Shown: positions 17,341 to 27,275, counted from the stretch's first letter. The stretch: 32,608 bases of DNA from Xanthomonas cassavae CFBP 4642 (GCF_000454545.1 NZ_CM002139.1:3747770-3780377); one strand, 5' to 3'. Notes: a model not told the origin generated them from the sequence alone. A program made the numbers and translations.

Positions 17341-19431
17341 TTACCAGATCGCAACGCGGTCCTTGTCGCCGCGCACCATCGCATCGCCCGGCTTGCACTG
17401 GAACGCCTGCGCGAAGACCGGCATGTTCGATGGCGCACCGTTGGCACGGAAATTGGCCGGTGCATGCGGGTCGGTATTCAGGCGTACGCGCAATTCGCCG
17501 TCGGTAAAGTTGCGACGCCACACCGTGGCCCAGTTCATGAAGAAGCGCTGGTCCTGCGAATAGCCGTCAATCTGCTTGTTGGCATCGGGCTGTTCCTTCA
17601 GCGCCATCTGCAAGGCGTCGTAGGCCACGGTCAGGCCACCTAGGTCGCCGATGTTTTCGCCCAGGGTCAGCTTGCCCTTGACGTGCACGCCAGGGATTGC
17701 CTCGTAGCCGTCGAACTGCGCCACCAGCTGATCGGTGCGCTGGGTAAACAGCTTGCGGTCTGCATCGGACCACCAGGTGTCGAAATTACCCTTGCCATCG
17801 AACTGGCTGCCGGAGTCGTCGTAGCCATGCATCATCTCGTGCCCGATCACCGCACCGATGCCGCCGTAGTTCAGCGCCGGATCGGCCTTGGGATCGAAGA
17901 ATGGCGGTTGCAGGATCGCCGCCGGGAACACGATCTCGTTGCGGGTGGCGTTGTAGTACGCATTGACCGTCTGCGGGGTCATATGCCACTCGCGCTTGTC
18001 CACCGGTTTGCCGATCTTGTCCAGCATGTAGCGGTAATTGAAGGCCTGGGCGGCCTGCATGTTGGCCAGGAATCCGTCGCCACGCGTCTCCAATCCCGAC
18101 CAGTCGCGCCACTGATCCGGGTAGCCGATCTTGGGGGTGAAGCTGGCCCACTTTTCCAGCGCGCGCTGCTTGGTCTCGGCGCTCATCCAGTCCAGTTGTT
18201 CCAGCCGCGCCTTCAAGGCGACCGACAAGTTCTGTACCAGCTGCTGCATCTGCTCCTTGGACTCGGCAGGAAATGCGGACTGCACGTAAAGCTGGCCCAG
18301 CGCCTCGCCCATCGCCTTGTTGACCGCGTTCAAGGTGCGCTTCCAGCGCGGCAGCATGTCCTGCTGGCCGCGCAACGTCTTCGCATAGAAATCGAAGTTG
18401 GCCTGCTCGAACGGCTTGGCCAGATACGGCGCCGCTTCATCGATGCTGTGGAAACGCAAGTAAGCTTTCCAGGTGTCCACCGGCGTGTCCGCAAGCATCG
18501 CATCGAGCTCGGCAAAATAGCCGGGCTGGCTCAGCGAGAACGTAGCGGCCGGCACCTTGAGCGCACTGAAGAACGCCTGCCAGTCGAAATGCGGCGTCAC
18601 CGCATTGGCGCCGGCCACATCGACCGGGTTGTAGCGCTTGGCCGGGTCGCGCAACTCGATCCGCGACAGCGAGGCCTTGGCCAGCCGCGTCTCGAATGCC
18701 ATCACCGCCTTGGCCTGCGCGGCGGGAATGCCGGACAACTCCAGCACCCGTGCGATATACGCCACGTACTGCTCGCGGATCTTGGCCTGCGCCGGATCGC
18801 TGTAATAGCCCTTCTCGGGCAGGCCCAGACCGCCCTGCCCTGCGTAGGCGATCATCTGCTCGGAATTCTTGTAGTCGGCATTGGCACCGAACGAGAACAC
18901 GACGCCCTGGCCCTTGGCATAGCTGTCGCGCAACCACGCGGCGATGGCTGGCGCATCGGCCAGCGCATCGATGGCCTGCAACTGCGGCTGCAGCGGGGCG
19001 ATGCCGGCGGTGTCGATGGCCGCCTCGTCCGATCCGGTGCGCCACAGGTCGGCGATCTTGGCATCCACCGATCCGGCCGACAGATTGCCGCGCGCCAGCT
19101 GCTTTACCAGCGCATGCTGAATGGTCAACGAGCGCTCGGCCAGCACTTCGAAACTGCCCCAGCTGCTGCGATCGGACGGCACCGGGTTGGCCTTGAGCCA
19201 CTTGGCGTTGACGAAGCCGTTGAGGTCCTGGCACGCACTGATGGCCGGATCCAGATCGCCGCTGCCGAACGCCACGATCGGCGCATCCAGCTTGGACACA
19301 TCCACCCTGGCCGGTGCGGCCTGCGGCGCGGCGGGCGCGGCCTTGGGGGCGTCGTCGGAGGCACCGCACGCAGACAGCACGACCACGATGGCCAGGGCAA
19401 GCGACAGCGGCGCAAACTTGTTCAACGTCAT
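17341..19431 (-). CDS. M13-family zinc metallopeptidase lipoprotein (PepO/neprilysin-like)
   Basis: A 696-residue peptidase from the ATG at 19431. A lipoprotein signal peptide ends in VVVLSAC, so the enzyme is probably anchored in the envelope facing the periplasm. The active site is intact: H531-E-M-M-H535 (zinc ligands and base) and E592-NIGD596 in ENIGDLGG. NAYYN and EIVFPAAILQPPFF are further M13 hallmarks. The C-terminus ends CKPGDAMVRGDKDRVAIW, the family's usual Cys-to-terminal-Trp ending. M13 enzymes cleave small peptides at the amino side of hydrophobic residues. The ATG at 19431 is chosen over 19443 because GGAG lies six to nine bases upstream and the signal peptide then begins correctly. 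Confidence 0.95.
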   Translation of the reverse strand: MTLNKFAPLSLALAIVVVLSACGASDDAPKAAPAAPQAAPARVDVSKLDAPIVAFGSGDLDPAISACQDLNGFVNAKWLKANPVPSDRSSWGSFEVLAERSLTIQHALVKQLARGNLSAGSVDAKIADLWRTGSDEAAIDTAGIAPLQPQLQAIDALADAPAIAAWLRDSYAKGQGVVFSFGANADYKNSEQMIAYAGQGGLGLPEKGYYSDPAQAKIREQYVAYIARVLELSGIPAAQAKAVMAFETRLAKASLSRIELRDPAKRYNPVDVAGANAVTPHFDWQAFFSALKVPAATFSLSQPGYFAELDAMLADTPVDTWKAYLRFHSIDEAAPYLAKPFEQANFDFYAKTLRGQQDMLPRWKRTLNAVNKAMGEALGQLYVQSAFPAESKEQMQQLVQNLSVALKARLEQLDWMSAETKQRALEKWASFTPKIGYPDQWRDWSGLETRGDGFLANMQAAQAFNYRYMLDKIGKPVDKREWHMTPQTVNAYYNATRNEIVFPAAILQPPFFDPKADPALNYGGIGAVIGHEMMHGYDDSGSQFDGKGNFDTWWSDADRKLFTQRTDQLVAQFDGYEAIPGVHVKGKLTLGENIGDLGGLTVAYDALQMALKEQPDANKQIDGYSQDQRFFMNWATVWRRNFTDGELRVRLNTDPHAPANFRANGAPSNMPVFAQAFQCKPGDAMVRGDKDRVAIW

Positions 19432-19720
19432 TGAATTCTCCAAACCATGACCGCGTCTGCGCGGTCGAAAAAAGTCGGCAGCCGGTCGCGAGCCGCCAGC
19501 GAAGATCAGCGCATCAGACGGCGCTCGCTTCTTCGTCAGCTACTCTGCAACCGGCCACACCAAAATCACTGCACCGGCACCGCAACGCCATGACGTCCGC
19601 TGCCGTGCCTTCGCCAACATCAGTGCAACGACAGGCTGCTGGCACGTCTATCACTGACGCCGCGACCGCCTGTTTCACCTAATACCTGCATCCCGGCGCA
19701 ACGCGCGCCATCGCATGCAG

Positions 19721-20038
19721 TCAATGCTGCGCGTAAAACGGCGCCATCAACAGGTACACCGGGTACGCCAACATCATCAGCACCAGGGCTGCCTCATGCG
19801 CGGATGTCGCATCGGCCAACGCGTCCATCTGTCGCGCCGGCCCGACAACGCCAAACCCCAGCAGCAGCACGCCCACTGCGCAGATCAGCAACACCAGCAC
19901 CAGGCCGGCGTCGGAGATGTCGCCAGCGGCCAGGGCGACGAAGGCAGCGCCGCCTGCCACCAGCAGGCCCAGCGTCACCAGATACGCGCGACAGTAGACC
20001 GCCGTCATCTGCTGGGTTTTACGTTTGCCGGACATCAT
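19721..20038 (-). CDS. Small integral membrane protein of unknown function
   Basis: A 105-residue protein with three hydrophobic segments: about 16-37 (AYLVTLGLLVAGGAAFVALA), 42-62 (GLVLVLLICAVGVLLLGFGV) and near the C-terminus (AALVLMMLAYPVYLLMAPFY). The start is MMSGKRK; either Met codon (20038 or 20035) could serve, with AGGCGAG just upstream. A longer frame to 20092 adds Arg-rich residues and is less likely. I recognise no family. It lies 144 bases downstream of gpmA in the same orientation, with no sign of functional linkage. Confidence 0.65.
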   Translation of the reverse strand: MMSGKRKTQQMTAVYCRAYLVTLGLLVAGGAAFVALAAGDISDAGLVLVLLICAVGVLLLGFGVVGPARQMDALADATSAHEAALVLMMLAYPVYLLMAPFYAQH

Positions 20039-20182
20039 GTCTCGCCTGCATATCGGCGCGGCGCGCGCATCACGCCCACACGCCGCTTCCATTCAACCCA
20101 GCACGCGGCGCTTTGCAGCCGCGTGCCACACAAAGACAGGCGCTGCGCGCGACGCACGCAGCGCTGCAACCACGCGTGGCGA

Positions 20183-20932
20183 TTACTTCGCCTTGCCCTG
20201 GTTGGCCACCGCTTCGGCCGCGCGCTTGGCCGCTTCCGGGTCGCCCAGGTAACGGAAGTTTTGCACCTGCAGGTTGTCGTCCAGCTCGAACAGCAGCGGG
20301 ATGCCGGTGGGGATGTTGAGCTCCAGGATCTGCTCGTTGGAAACGTCGTTGAGGTACTTGTACAGCGCGCGCAACGAATTGCCGTGCGCGGTCACCAGCA
20401 CGGTCTGGCCGGCCTTCAACTGCGGCGCAATCGCGTCGTGCCAATACGGCAGCACGCGCACCAGCGTGGTGGCCAGCGACTCGGTGCCCGGCAATGCATT
20501 ACGGTCCAGGGTGGCGTAGCGGCGGTCGTGACACGGGTGGCCCGGGTCGTTGACGTCCATCGCCGGCGGCGGGATGTCGTAGGAGCGGCGCCAGATCTTG
20601 ACCTGCTCCTCGCCGTGCTTGGCCGCAGTCTCGGCCTTGTCCAGGCCCTGCAGCCCGCCGTAATGGCGCTCGTTGAGGCGCCAGCTCTTGGACACCGGCA
20701 GCCAGTCCTGGTCGAGCTCCTTCAAAGCACCCTGCAGCGTGTGGATGGCGCGCTTGAGCACCGAGGTGTGGGCAACATCGAACTGCAGCCCTTCATCCTT
20801 CATCAGCTTGCCGGCCGCCGCCGCTTCCTGGCGGCCCTGCTCGGTGAGGTCCACATCCACCCAGCCGGTGAAACGGTTGTCCAGATTCCATTGGCTCTGG
20901 CCATGGCGCAGCAGTACGAGTTTGCGGGTCAC
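20183..20932 (-). CDS. gpmA: 2,3-bisphosphoglycerate-dependent phosphoglycerate mutase
   Basis: A 249-residue glycolytic and gluconeogenic enzyme that interconverts 3- and 2-phosphoglycerate. LRHGQSQWN near the N-terminus carries the phospho-histidine His10. [27 protein letters not shown] and [11 protein letters not shown] are the other catalytic blocks, all intact. The length matches the E. coli enzyme closely. The C-terminal tail is Ala/Lys-rich (about 235-249). It is transcribed divergently from nfi with about 100 bases between the starts. Confidence 0.97.
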   Translation of the reverse strand: MTRKLVLLRHGQSQWNLDNRFTGWVDVDLTEQGRQEAAAAGKLMKDEGLQFDVAHTSVLKRAIHTLQGALKELDQDWLPVSKSWRLNERHYGGLQGLDKAETAAKHGEEQVKIWRRSYDIPPPAMDVNDPGHPCHDRRYATLDRNALPGTESLATTLVRVLPYWHDAIAPQLKAGQTVLVTAHGNSLRALYKYLNDVSNEQILELNIPTGIPLLFELDDNLQVQNFRYLGDPEAAKRAAEAVANQGKAK

Positions 20933-21035
20933 TACGGTTCTCCGATTGGGGGCCGATCAGCCTGCGATTGTAGCGGCAGCCAGCGCATCGCTGGCGTGCA
21001 CGAGCTGCCCACGCGCTGCACGCGATGCTGCGACC

Positions 21036-21743
21036 ATGCCCCACATCGCTCCCGTATTCGCCGGTTGGGACGGCAGTGTCCCCCAGGCGCGACAGTTGCA
21101 GCGGCAACTGGCAAGGCAGGTCGTGCTGCAGGACGCCGTCGCCGCAACGCCGCAGTTGCTGGCCGGATTCGATGTCGGTTTCGAGGACGACGGCCAGACC
21201 ACGCGCGCGGCAGCCGTGCTGCTGGATGCGCAGACCTTGCTGCCGCTGGAAATGCAGGTGGCACGCGTGGCGACCTCGATGGCGTATGTGCCCGGGCTGC
21301 TCAGCTTTCGCGAATTGCCGGCCTTGCTGCAGGCGCTGGCGCTGTTGGCGCGCACGCCGGATCTGGTGTTCGTCGACGGCCAGGGCATCGCCCATCCGCG
21401 CGGGCTCGGCATCGCCGCGCACTTCGGCGTGGTGACCGGCCTGCCCAGCATCGGCGTGGCCAAGCAGCGGCTGGCCGGAACCTTCGTGGAGCCGGGTGCC
21501 GACCGCGGCGACCACAGCCCGATCCTGCTGGGCGGCACGCAGATCGGCTGGGCACTGCGCAGCAAGCCGCGCTGCAATCCGTTGATCGTCTCGCCCGGTC
21601 ACCGCGTCTCCATGCACGGCGCACTCGAATGGACCTTGCGCACCCTGCGTGCGTATCGCCTGCCGGAACCGACGCGTCTTGCGGATCGCCTGGCTTCGCG
21701 CCGCGGCGAGATTGCGCTGCCTGCGCAGGCGAGCCTGCTGTAG
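21036..21743 (+). CDS. nfi: Endonuclease V (deoxyinosine 3'-endonuclease)
   Basis: A 235-residue DNA repair nuclease that nicks one base 3' of deoxyinosine. The first catalytic Asp is in [11 protein letters not shown], the Glu in [14 protein letters not shown], followed by [14 protein letters not shown] and then [20 protein letters not shown] with [15 protein letters not shown], the family's signature region. The start is the ATG at 21036, as upstream sequence in the same frame belongs to the gpmA antisense strand and intergenic DNA. The ribosome site is weak. The gene diverges from gpmA and precedes a decayed pirin gene. Confidence 0.94.
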   Translation: MPHIAPVFAGWDGSVPQARQLQRQLARQVVLQDAVAATPQLLAGFDVGFEDDGQTTRAAAVLLDAQTLLPLEMQVARVATSMAYVPGLLSFRELPALLQALALLARTPDLVFVDGQGIAHPRGLGIAAHFGVVTGLPSIGVAKQRLAGTFVEPGADRGDHSPILLGGTQIGWALRSKPRCNPLIVSPGHRVSMHGALEWTLRTLRAYRLPEPTRLADRLASRRGEIALPAQASLL

Positions 21744-21886
21744 CACGCGTCCTGCGCACGGCCGGCGCATTGCGCATCGCCGTACGCGACCGTGGCAGTC
21801 AGAACATTCCGTCTTGACCAACGCCGTGCGCCGCGCGCAGGTCGCATGCGCAGCTTTGGCCTCGCCGTCCGTCACGAGCCAGCGCC

Positions 21887-22241
21887 ATGACCACCTTGAT
21901 CGCCCCACGCCTGCACGACATCGGCAGGCTGGAAGTCCGCCGCGCCCACGCTGCAGGCGCGCAGCGTCGGCCGGTTCGTGTTCGTCGACCATATGGGCCC
22001 GGCGGTGCTGGAGCCCGATCACGGCATCGACGTGCGTCCGCATCCGCATATCGGCCTGGCCACGGTGACCTTCCTGTGGTCCGGCGAGATCGGCCACCGC
22101 GACACGCTGGGCTCGGACCAGGTGATCCCCCCGGCGACGTCAACTGAAGGAGCACATCGAACAGGCCAGGGAGGATTGGCAGGCCGGGCGCTTCGGCAGC
22201 ATTCCCGGCGACGACCAGGAAGTCATCCACTGCCGGAAACG
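21887..22241 (+). pseudogene. Pirin-family gene with central deletion and frameshifts
   Basis: The ATG at 21887 opens [20 protein letters not shown], the usual pirin N-terminus. A small indel near 21945 then moves the homology to another frame, which reads [20 protein letters not shown] and [20 protein letters not shown], including the metal-binding PHPHIG. Around 22138-22144 it jumps to a C-terminal pirin sequence in a third frame, [20 protein letters not shown], and the end (PLPETPPP) appears one base out again. Pirins are about 280-290 residues; roughly 160-170 residues from the middle are missing. The remnant belongs to a different pirin branch from the intact gene at 23834-24688. Confidence 0.85.
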
Positions 22242-22522
22242 CCGCCCCCCATGCCGGTTAATTACCCCTGCAACCATGCGCGGAATGCGGAGTCCTGCGG
22301 GATGGGTAACCAGGTCTCGCTACGCGGGTGCCGCACTGCACAAGGGGTGCCACGCCCGGTTGCGACAGGGCTTGAGCTTGCTCGCACAGCTGTGGTAGTG
22401 ATGCAGGTGTGAGCGGAGCGCGCGCCATGTGGACGGCAGCCTTGGAGCGGGGAACTTGAGGCGCTGCAGTGGCACGGAGTTGGCGTCGTCCCGCATCGTC
22501 ATCCAATGCCGGGGAACCTTCG

Positions 22523-22987
22523 ATGAAGTCTGCATTCTGCCTTGTCGGCCTGAGTCTGCTGCTGGCCGCCACCACCACCGCCCATGCCCAAACCGCGCCG
22601 GTCTGCCCGCCGCTGCCACCCGCCTCGGGACTGCAGTGGAACGAACTGGCCGGTGCCGATTATCTGGTCTGCAAGGCGTTCAACGCCGAGGGCCGCCAGG
22701 TGGTCGGCGTGATGCTGACCACCCGCGACCCCGCCATGGTGCTGGCACGCGATCGCCGCGCCGAAAAGGGCCAGATCCAGCAGGAGGATTTCTACTGGTA
22801 CAAGCTCGACCTGGGTGGCCGCGAAATACCGGGCATGGAATCGCGCCGCGTCACCGTGGTCGAACTGGGCAAGAAGCGCTACGCACAGCTGTGGATCGAC
22901 GGCGCCAGCAGCGAGGAACTCACCTCGATGCAATCGCTGGTGCAGGCGATGGACCTGCAACCGGCCAGCCTGGCGTTGCAGCGCTGA
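22523..22987 (+). CDS. Hypothetical exported protein
   Basis: A 154-residue protein with a clear signal peptide (MKSAFCLVGLSLLLAATTTA, cleavage probably after AHA). The mature part has two cysteines (in PVCPPLPP and YLVCKAF) that may form a disulphide in the periplasm, and is otherwise a soluble alpha/beta-looking sequence with no motif I recognise. The start at 22523 is chosen because it begins the signal peptide, with GGGGAA six to eleven bases upstream; an in-frame start at 22469 adds 18 residues ahead of it. There is no operon partner: the next gene on this strand is far downstream. Confidence 0.75.
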   Translation: MKSAFCLVGLSLLLAATTTAHAQTAPVCPPLPPASGLQWNELAGADYLVCKAFNAEGRQVVGVMLTTRDPAMVLARDRRAEKGQIQQEDFYWYKLDLGGREIPGMESRRVTVVELGKKRYAQLWIDGASSEELTSMQSLVQAMDLQPASLALQR

Positions 22988-23138
22988 TGCCTTGAAGGCA
23001 CGGCGCCGCCCTCGCCTGGAGGCAACGCCGCGCAAGTGCAGCTGCGTGGCCCGGCGCGGCTTGCGCCCGCGGTGGGGCCGCTGTGCGCGGCCTGGGCGCT
23101 GGGGGGCGCGACCGCAGCGGTGTCGTTCCTGATCTCCA

Positions 23139-23176
23139 ATGGCGCGTTGGGCTGCATCTACAATGGCGCGTTGGGC
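23139..23176 (+). repeat. 15-bp direct repeat in a possible gene remnant
   Basis: AATGGCGCGTTGGGC occurs at 23139-23153 and again at 23162-23176, with eight bases between. It lies within a short frame (about 23036-23257) containing a hydrophobic stretch, LAPAVGPLCAAWALGGATAA, which may be the relic of a membrane protein gene. No family is recognisable. Confidence 0.5.
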
Positions 23177-23246
23177 CGCGCCTTCGCTGGACGCAAGACC
23201 AGGGGGCTTGGCAGCTGCACGCGCACGCGACGCCGGGCCACAAGGC

Positions 23247-23678
23247 CTACGGCGTGACGGCACCGGGGGTGGCAGCAACCTCGATCTGTAGTCGGGTCGC
23301 AATGCCCACCTCGCCGGTCAACAGCCGATGGATCGGGCACTTGTCGGCCACTTCCATCAGGCGTGCGCGCCGACCGTCATCCAGCGCGCCGTCCAGCACG
23401 ATCTCGCGACTGATCTCCGTCCCGCCTGCACCGCGCTGGGTGTAGTACAGATGCACGTGCACGCCCGTCAGCGGCCACTGCTTGCGCGCCGCCACTATCG
23501 ACACCGTGATCGCCGTGCAGGCGCCCAGGGCACCCAGCACCTGCGATTGCGGATCCGGCCCGGCATCGGCGCCGCCGTTGACAGGCTGTGCATCGCCGAG
23601 CCAGCGGCGCTGCCCATCGTGGATGGTGACGGTGTACGGCACGTTGCCGGTGCTGACACTGACGGGGCGGTCACTCAT
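23247..23678 (-). CDS. OsmC-family protein (peroxide/organic hydroperoxide reductase-like)
   Basis: A 143-residue OsmC-fold protein. The two conserved cysteines are present: LGACTAITVS in the central helix and DKCPIHRLL in the C-terminal half, as expected for thiol-dependent hydroperoxide reduction or related detoxification. Other blocks are GGADAGPDPQSQVLGALGAC and VHLYYTQ. This is the shorter, YhfA-like pattern rather than classic Ohr (inference from motif spacing). The ATG at 23678 has AGGAAA nine bases upstream. It follows the intact pirin gene on the same strand with a gap of 155 bases, so the two may be co-expressed; both are commonly linked to stress. Confidence 0.88.
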   Translation of the reverse strand: MSDRPVSVSTGNVPYTVTIHDGQRRWLGDAQPVNGGADAGPDPQSQVLGALGACTAITVSIVAARKQWPLTGVHVHLYYTQRGAGGTEISREIVLDGALDDGRRARLMEVADKCPIHRLLTGEVGIATRLQIEVAATPGAVTP

Positions 23679-23833
23679 GACGTTTCCTGTTTCAAGGGTG
23701 GCTGACGACAGCAACCGCTCCGGGTGGCCCCCGAACTGCACCCCGTAGCGGCTGTGCGCGAACTGCATCGCGCGTGCTGCTGGTCGCGCCTGCCGATGCA
23801 TGCGCGACGGTGCAGCTTCGCAAACCCGATGCT

Positions 23834-24688
23834 TCAGAAGCGCCCTTCCTGGAAATCGACAAACGCCTGCATCAGCTCCTGCTCGGTGTTCATCACGAAT
23901 GGGCCGTGCCGCATCACCGGCTCGTTGAGTGGGCGTCCGGCCACCAAGATCAGGCGCGCACCCTGCTCGCCGGCCTGCAGCGTCAGGCACTGCCCACCGC
24001 CCAGCACCGCCAGCTCCTGCGCCGGCAGACTGCGCGCGGCATCGCCCTCGCCCACTGCCACCGCACCCTCGAAGGCATACGCAAAGGCGTTGTGGCCCTC
24101 GGGCAGCAGGTAGTCCCATGCTGCGCCTGCATCCAGGGCGATATCCAGATACACCGGGCTGGTCGCGGGCTGCACGATCGGCCCGACCACCTCGCCCACC
24201 GCGCCGGCAATCACCTTGACCGTCACGCCGGGCGCCGGACGCGCCACCGGGATGCGGTCTGGCGCGTACTCCTGGTACTTCGGGTCGGTCATCTTCTCGC
24301 GTGCCGGCAGGTTCACCCACAGCTGGAAACCGCGCATGCGCCCGGATTCCTGCTCGGGCATTTCCGAGTGGATCAGGCCGCGGCCGGCGGTCATCCACTG
24401 CACGCTGCCCGGCGTCAGCAGGCCCTCGTTGCCGTGGTTGTCCTTGTGCCGCATGCGGCCGTCGAGCATGTAGGTCACCGTCTCGAAGCCGCGATGCGGA
24501 TGGCTCGGAAAGCCGGCCAGATAGTCCTCGGCCTGTTCGGTGCCGAACTCGTCCAGCATCAGGAACGGGTCCAGCTCCGGCAATTGCTGGCTGCCGATCA
24601 CGCGCGTGAGTTTGACGCCGGCGCCGTCGGAGGTGGGCATGCCGCGGATGGTGCGCAGCACATGCGCCGGGGTGGTGAGGGTGCTCAT
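23834..24688 (-). CDS. Pirin-family protein
   Basis: A 284-residue bicupin. The N-terminal cupin has the metal-binding histidines in SHPHRGFETVTYMLDG and the second pair in GRGLIHSEMPEQ, preceded by LLTPGSVQWMTA. The C-terminal cupin ends with RPLNEPVMRHGPFVMNTEQE. Some bacterial pirins act as quercetin 2,3-dioxygenases and others modulate metabolic enzymes; the sequence does not decide which. The ATG at 24688 is chosen for its ribosome site (AGGGAC) and because upstream residues are not pirin-like. It is divergent from cstA and upstream of the OsmC gene on the same strand. Confidence 0.93.
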   Translation of the reverse strand: MSTLTTPAHVLRTIRGMPTSDGAGVKLTRVIGSQQLPELDPFLMLDEFGTEQAEDYLAGFPSHPHRGFETVTYMLDGRMRHKDNHGNEGLLTPGSVQWMTAGRGLIHSEMPEQESGRMRGFQLWVNLPAREKMTDPKYQEYAPDRIPVARPAPGVTVKVIAGAVGEVVGPIVQPATSPVYLDIALDAGAAWDYLLPEGHNAFAYAFEGAVAVGEGDAARSLPAQELAVLGGGQCLTLQAGEQGARLILVAGRPLNEPVMRHGPFVMNTEQELMQAFVDFQEGRF

Positions 24689-24920
24689 TGCAGTGTCCCT
24701 GTGCAGTGTGTGGATGCCGACATCATGGGTGCGCGTGGCGACGCGCCCAATCGCGACGATTGCAACCGATCGTTCCAAACGCCGGCCTGGCCGCGCTACC
24801 GCTAGCGCACCTTGCACCCAAACACCCTACGACCAAAGTTTTACCCTGCAGTCCGAGGCTGCCATTGACCGCAGGCGAGCGCAGGGGGACCCTTGGGCGA
24901 ATCGTTTCCGAGGGGCATGC

Positions 24921-26993
24921 ATGAAAGGGTTCTCGAAGCTGGCCTGGGGCGCGCTGGCGCTGCTGGCCGCGTTCTGCCTGGGCACCGTGGCACTGCGGCG
25001 TGGCGAGCACATCAACGCGTTATGGATCGTGGTGGCGGCGGTGTCGATCTATCTGATCGCCTACCGGTTCTACAGCTTGTTCATCGCCGACAAGGTGATG
25101 CAGCTGGATCCCACCCGCGCTACCCCTGCGGTCGCCAACAACGACGGCCTGGACTACGTGCCCACCAACAAGCATGTGCTGTTCGGCCACCACTTCGCTG
25201 CCATCGCTGGCGCCGGGCCGTTGGTCGGCCCGGTGCTCGCCGCGCAGATGGGCTACCTGCCCGGGCTGCTGTGGCTGGTGGTGGGCGTGGTGTTCGCCGG
25301 CGCGGTACAGGACTTCGTGGTGCTGTTCCTTTCCAGCCGTCGCAACGGCCGTTCGCTGGGCGATCTGGTGCGCGAGGAAATGGGCCAGGTGCCCGGCACC
25401 ATCGCCTTGTTCGGCGCCTTCCTGATCATGATCATCATCCTGGCGGTGCTGGCGATGGTGGTGGTCAAGGCGTTGGCCGAAAGCCCGTGGGGCATGTTCA
25501 CGGTGATCGCCACGATGCCGATCGCGCTGATGATGGGCGTGTACATGCGCTACATCCGGGTCGGCAAGATCGGCGAGATCTCGGTGGTCGGCCTGATCCT
25601 GCTGCTGGGCGCGATCTGGCTGGGCGGCAAGGTCGCGGCGGATCCGAGCTGGGGCCCGGCCTTCACCTTCACCGCCAAGCAGATCACCTGGATGCTGATC
25701 GGCTACGGCTTCGTCGCCTCGGTGCTGCCGGTGTGGCTGCTGCTGGCGCCACGCGATTACCTGTCCACCTTCCTCAAGATCGGCACCATCCTGGCGCTGG
25801 CGATCGGCATCCTGGTCGTGATGCCCGATCTCAAGATGCCGGCGCTGACCCAGTTCGCCTCCACCGGCGACGGCCCGGTGTGGAAGGGCGGCATCTTCCC
25901 GTTCCTGTTCATCACCATTGCCTGCGGCGCAGTCTCCGGTTTCCATGCACTGATCGCCTCCGGCACCACGCCCAAGCTGCTCGCCAACGAAGGCCACATG
26001 CGCTACATCGGCTACGGCGGCATGTTGATGGAATCGTTCGTGGCAATCATGGCCCTGGTAGCCGCCTCGATCATCGAGCCTGGCATCTATTTCGCCATGA
26101 ACAGCCCGGCTTCGCTGGTCGGCACCGACACCGTGGCAGTGGCCGCCAAGATCAGCGAGTGGGGCTTTTCGATCACCCCGCAGGCGCTCGAGGCCACCGC
26201 ACGCGATATCGGCGAACACAGCATCCTGGCGCGCGCCGGCGGTGCGCCCACGCTGGCGGTGGGTATCGCGCAGATCCTGCACCAGCTGCTGCCGGGCGAA
26301 GACACCATGGCGTTCTGGTACCACTTCGCCATCCTGTTCGAAGCCTTGTTCATCCTCACTGCAGTGGATGCCGGTACGCGTGCGGGCCGCTTCATGCTGC
26401 AGGACCTGCTGGGCAACTTCATTCCGGCGTTGAAGAAGACCGAATCCTGGGCCGCCAACATCATCGCCACCGCCGGCTGCGTGGCGCTGTGGGGCTACCT
26501 GCTCTACACCGGCGTGATCGATCCGTTCGGCGGCATCCAGACCTTGTGGCCGTTGTTCGGCATCTCCAACCAGATGCTGGCCGGGATCGCGTTGATGCTG
26601 GGCACCGTGGTGCTGTTCAAGATGAAGCGCGACCGCTATGCCTGGGTCACCATCGTGCCGGCGCTGTGGCTGCTGCTGTGCACGACCTACGCGGGGCTGA
26701 TCAAGATCTTCGACAGCAACCCGGCGCAGGGCTTCCTGGCGCAGGCGCACAAGTTCCAGGCCGCCATCGCCAGCAACACCATCACCGCACCGGCCAAGAC
26801 AGTGCCGCAGATGCAGCAGATCGTCACCAATGCCTACGTCAACACCGGGCTGACGGTGCTGTTCCTGTTCGTGGTGGGTTCGATCCTGATCTACTCGATC
26901 AAGACAATCGTGATTGCGCGCCGCACTCCGCAACGCAGCGACCGCCAAACCCCGTACGTGGCCTTGCAGCCACACCAGATGGCGGATCTGTAA
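24921..26993 (+). CDS. cstA: Carbon starvation protein CstA-family pyruvate/peptide transporter
   Basis: A 690-residue inner-membrane protein with roughly 16-18 hydrophobic helices. Family landmarks include [57 protein letters not shown] and [13 protein letters not shown], and [14 protein letters not shown]. CstA and BtsT (YjiY) of E. coli take up pyruvate, and CstA has also been linked to peptide use during starvation. The start is the ATG at 24921 with GAGGGG ahead; the frame is open further upstream but that sequence is non-hydrophobic and antisense to the pirin leader. It overlaps the next gene by one base (TAATG), the normal arrangement for this pair. Confidence 0.95.
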   Translation: MKGFSKLAWGALALLAAFCLGTVALRRGEHINALWIVVAAVSIYLIAYRFYSLFIADKVMQLDPTRATPAVANNDGLDYVPTNKHVLFGHHFAAIAGAGPLVGPVLAAQMGYLPGLLWLVVGVVFAGAVQDFVVLFLSSRRNGRSLGDLVREEMGQVPGTIALFGAFLIMIIILAVLAMVVVKALAESPWGMFTVIATMPIALMMGVYMRYIRVGKIGEISVVGLILLLGAIWLGGKVAADPSWGPAFTFTAKQITWMLIGYGFVASVLPVWLLLAPRDYLSTFLKIGTILALAIGILVVMPDLKMPALTQFASTGDGPVWKGGIFPFLFITIACGAVSGFHALIASGTTPKLLANEGHMRYIGYGGMLMESFVAIMALVAASIIEPGIYFAMNSPASLVGTDTVAVAAKISEWGFSITPQALEATARDIGEHSILARAGGAPTLAVGIAQILHQLLPGEDTMAFWYHFAILFEALFILTAVDAGTRAGRFMLQDLLGNFIPALKKTESWAANIIATAGCVALWGYLLYTGVIDPFGGIQTLWPLFGISNQMLAGIALMLGTVVLFKMKRDRYAWVTIVPALWLLLCTTYAGLIKIFDSNPAQGFLAQAHKFQAAIASNTITAPAKTVPQMQQIVTNAYVNTGLTVLFLFVVGSILIYSIKTIVIARRTPQRSDRQTPYVALQPHQMADL

Positions 26994-27217
26994 TGGGCAC
27001 CCAACTCGTTCTGGCCAGCCAGTATCAGGTGCATCGCCGCATCTGGCGGCGCCTGATCCAGACTGCGCGGCTGTGTTGCGGCATCCCCGACTACGACAAT
27101 TACGTGCGCCACATGCTGGAAAAACATCCCGACAAGCCGGTGATGGACTATCCGGCGTTCTTCCGCGAGCGCCAGGACGCGCGCTACGGCGGCAAGAGCG
27201 GATTTCGCTGCTGTTGA
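26993..27217 (+). CDS. YbdD/YjiX-family small protein, CstA partner
   Basis: A 74-residue protein. [20 protein letters not shown] followed by [20 protein letters not shown] and a GGKSGFRCC end is the YbdD/YjiX (DUF466) pattern. These small proteins are almost always encoded directly after cstA or btsT and are thought to assist the transporter. The start codon shares its A with the cstA stop (TAATG), giving translational coupling. A strong hairpin follows 20 bases after the stop. Confidence 0.92.
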   Translation: MGTQLVLASQYQVHRRIWRRLIQTARLCCGIPDYDNYVRHMLEKHPDKPVMDYPAFFRERQDARYGGKSGFRCC

Positions 27218-27237
27218 GTCGTCAGCAACATAGCGAA

Positions 27238-27275
27238 ACGCACCAGGGCGCGATGCTAATCGCGCCCTGGTGCGT
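27238..27275. terminator. Strong bidirectional terminator hairpin between cstA operon and HAD gene
   Basis: ACGCACCAGGGCGCGAT (27238-27254) pairs perfectly over 17 bases with its complement at 27259-27275 around the loop GCTA. It lies between the convergent yjiX-type gene and HAD gene. TATG follows on the plus strand and TTTCGCT on the minus strand, so T-tracts are short. The stem's length and perfection make this the clearest terminator in the window. Confidence 0.8.

Noticed and set aside
17683..19434. A 583-codon plus-strand frame opposite the M13 peptidase
   Set aside because: High GC keeps the antisense frame open; the composition is Arg/Leu/Gly-rich and there is no ribosome site. The minus-strand gene has HEMMH and a lipobox.
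19715..21817. A 700-codon plus-strand open frame across the small membrane protein, gpmA and nfi
   Set aside because: It is rich in Arg, Gln and His, changes character along its length, and is antisense to gpmA, whose motifs are certain.
25020..26975. A 651-codon minus-strand frame opposite cstA
   Set aside because: His/Asp/Gln-rich antisense of a transporter's hydrophobic codons; no start signal.
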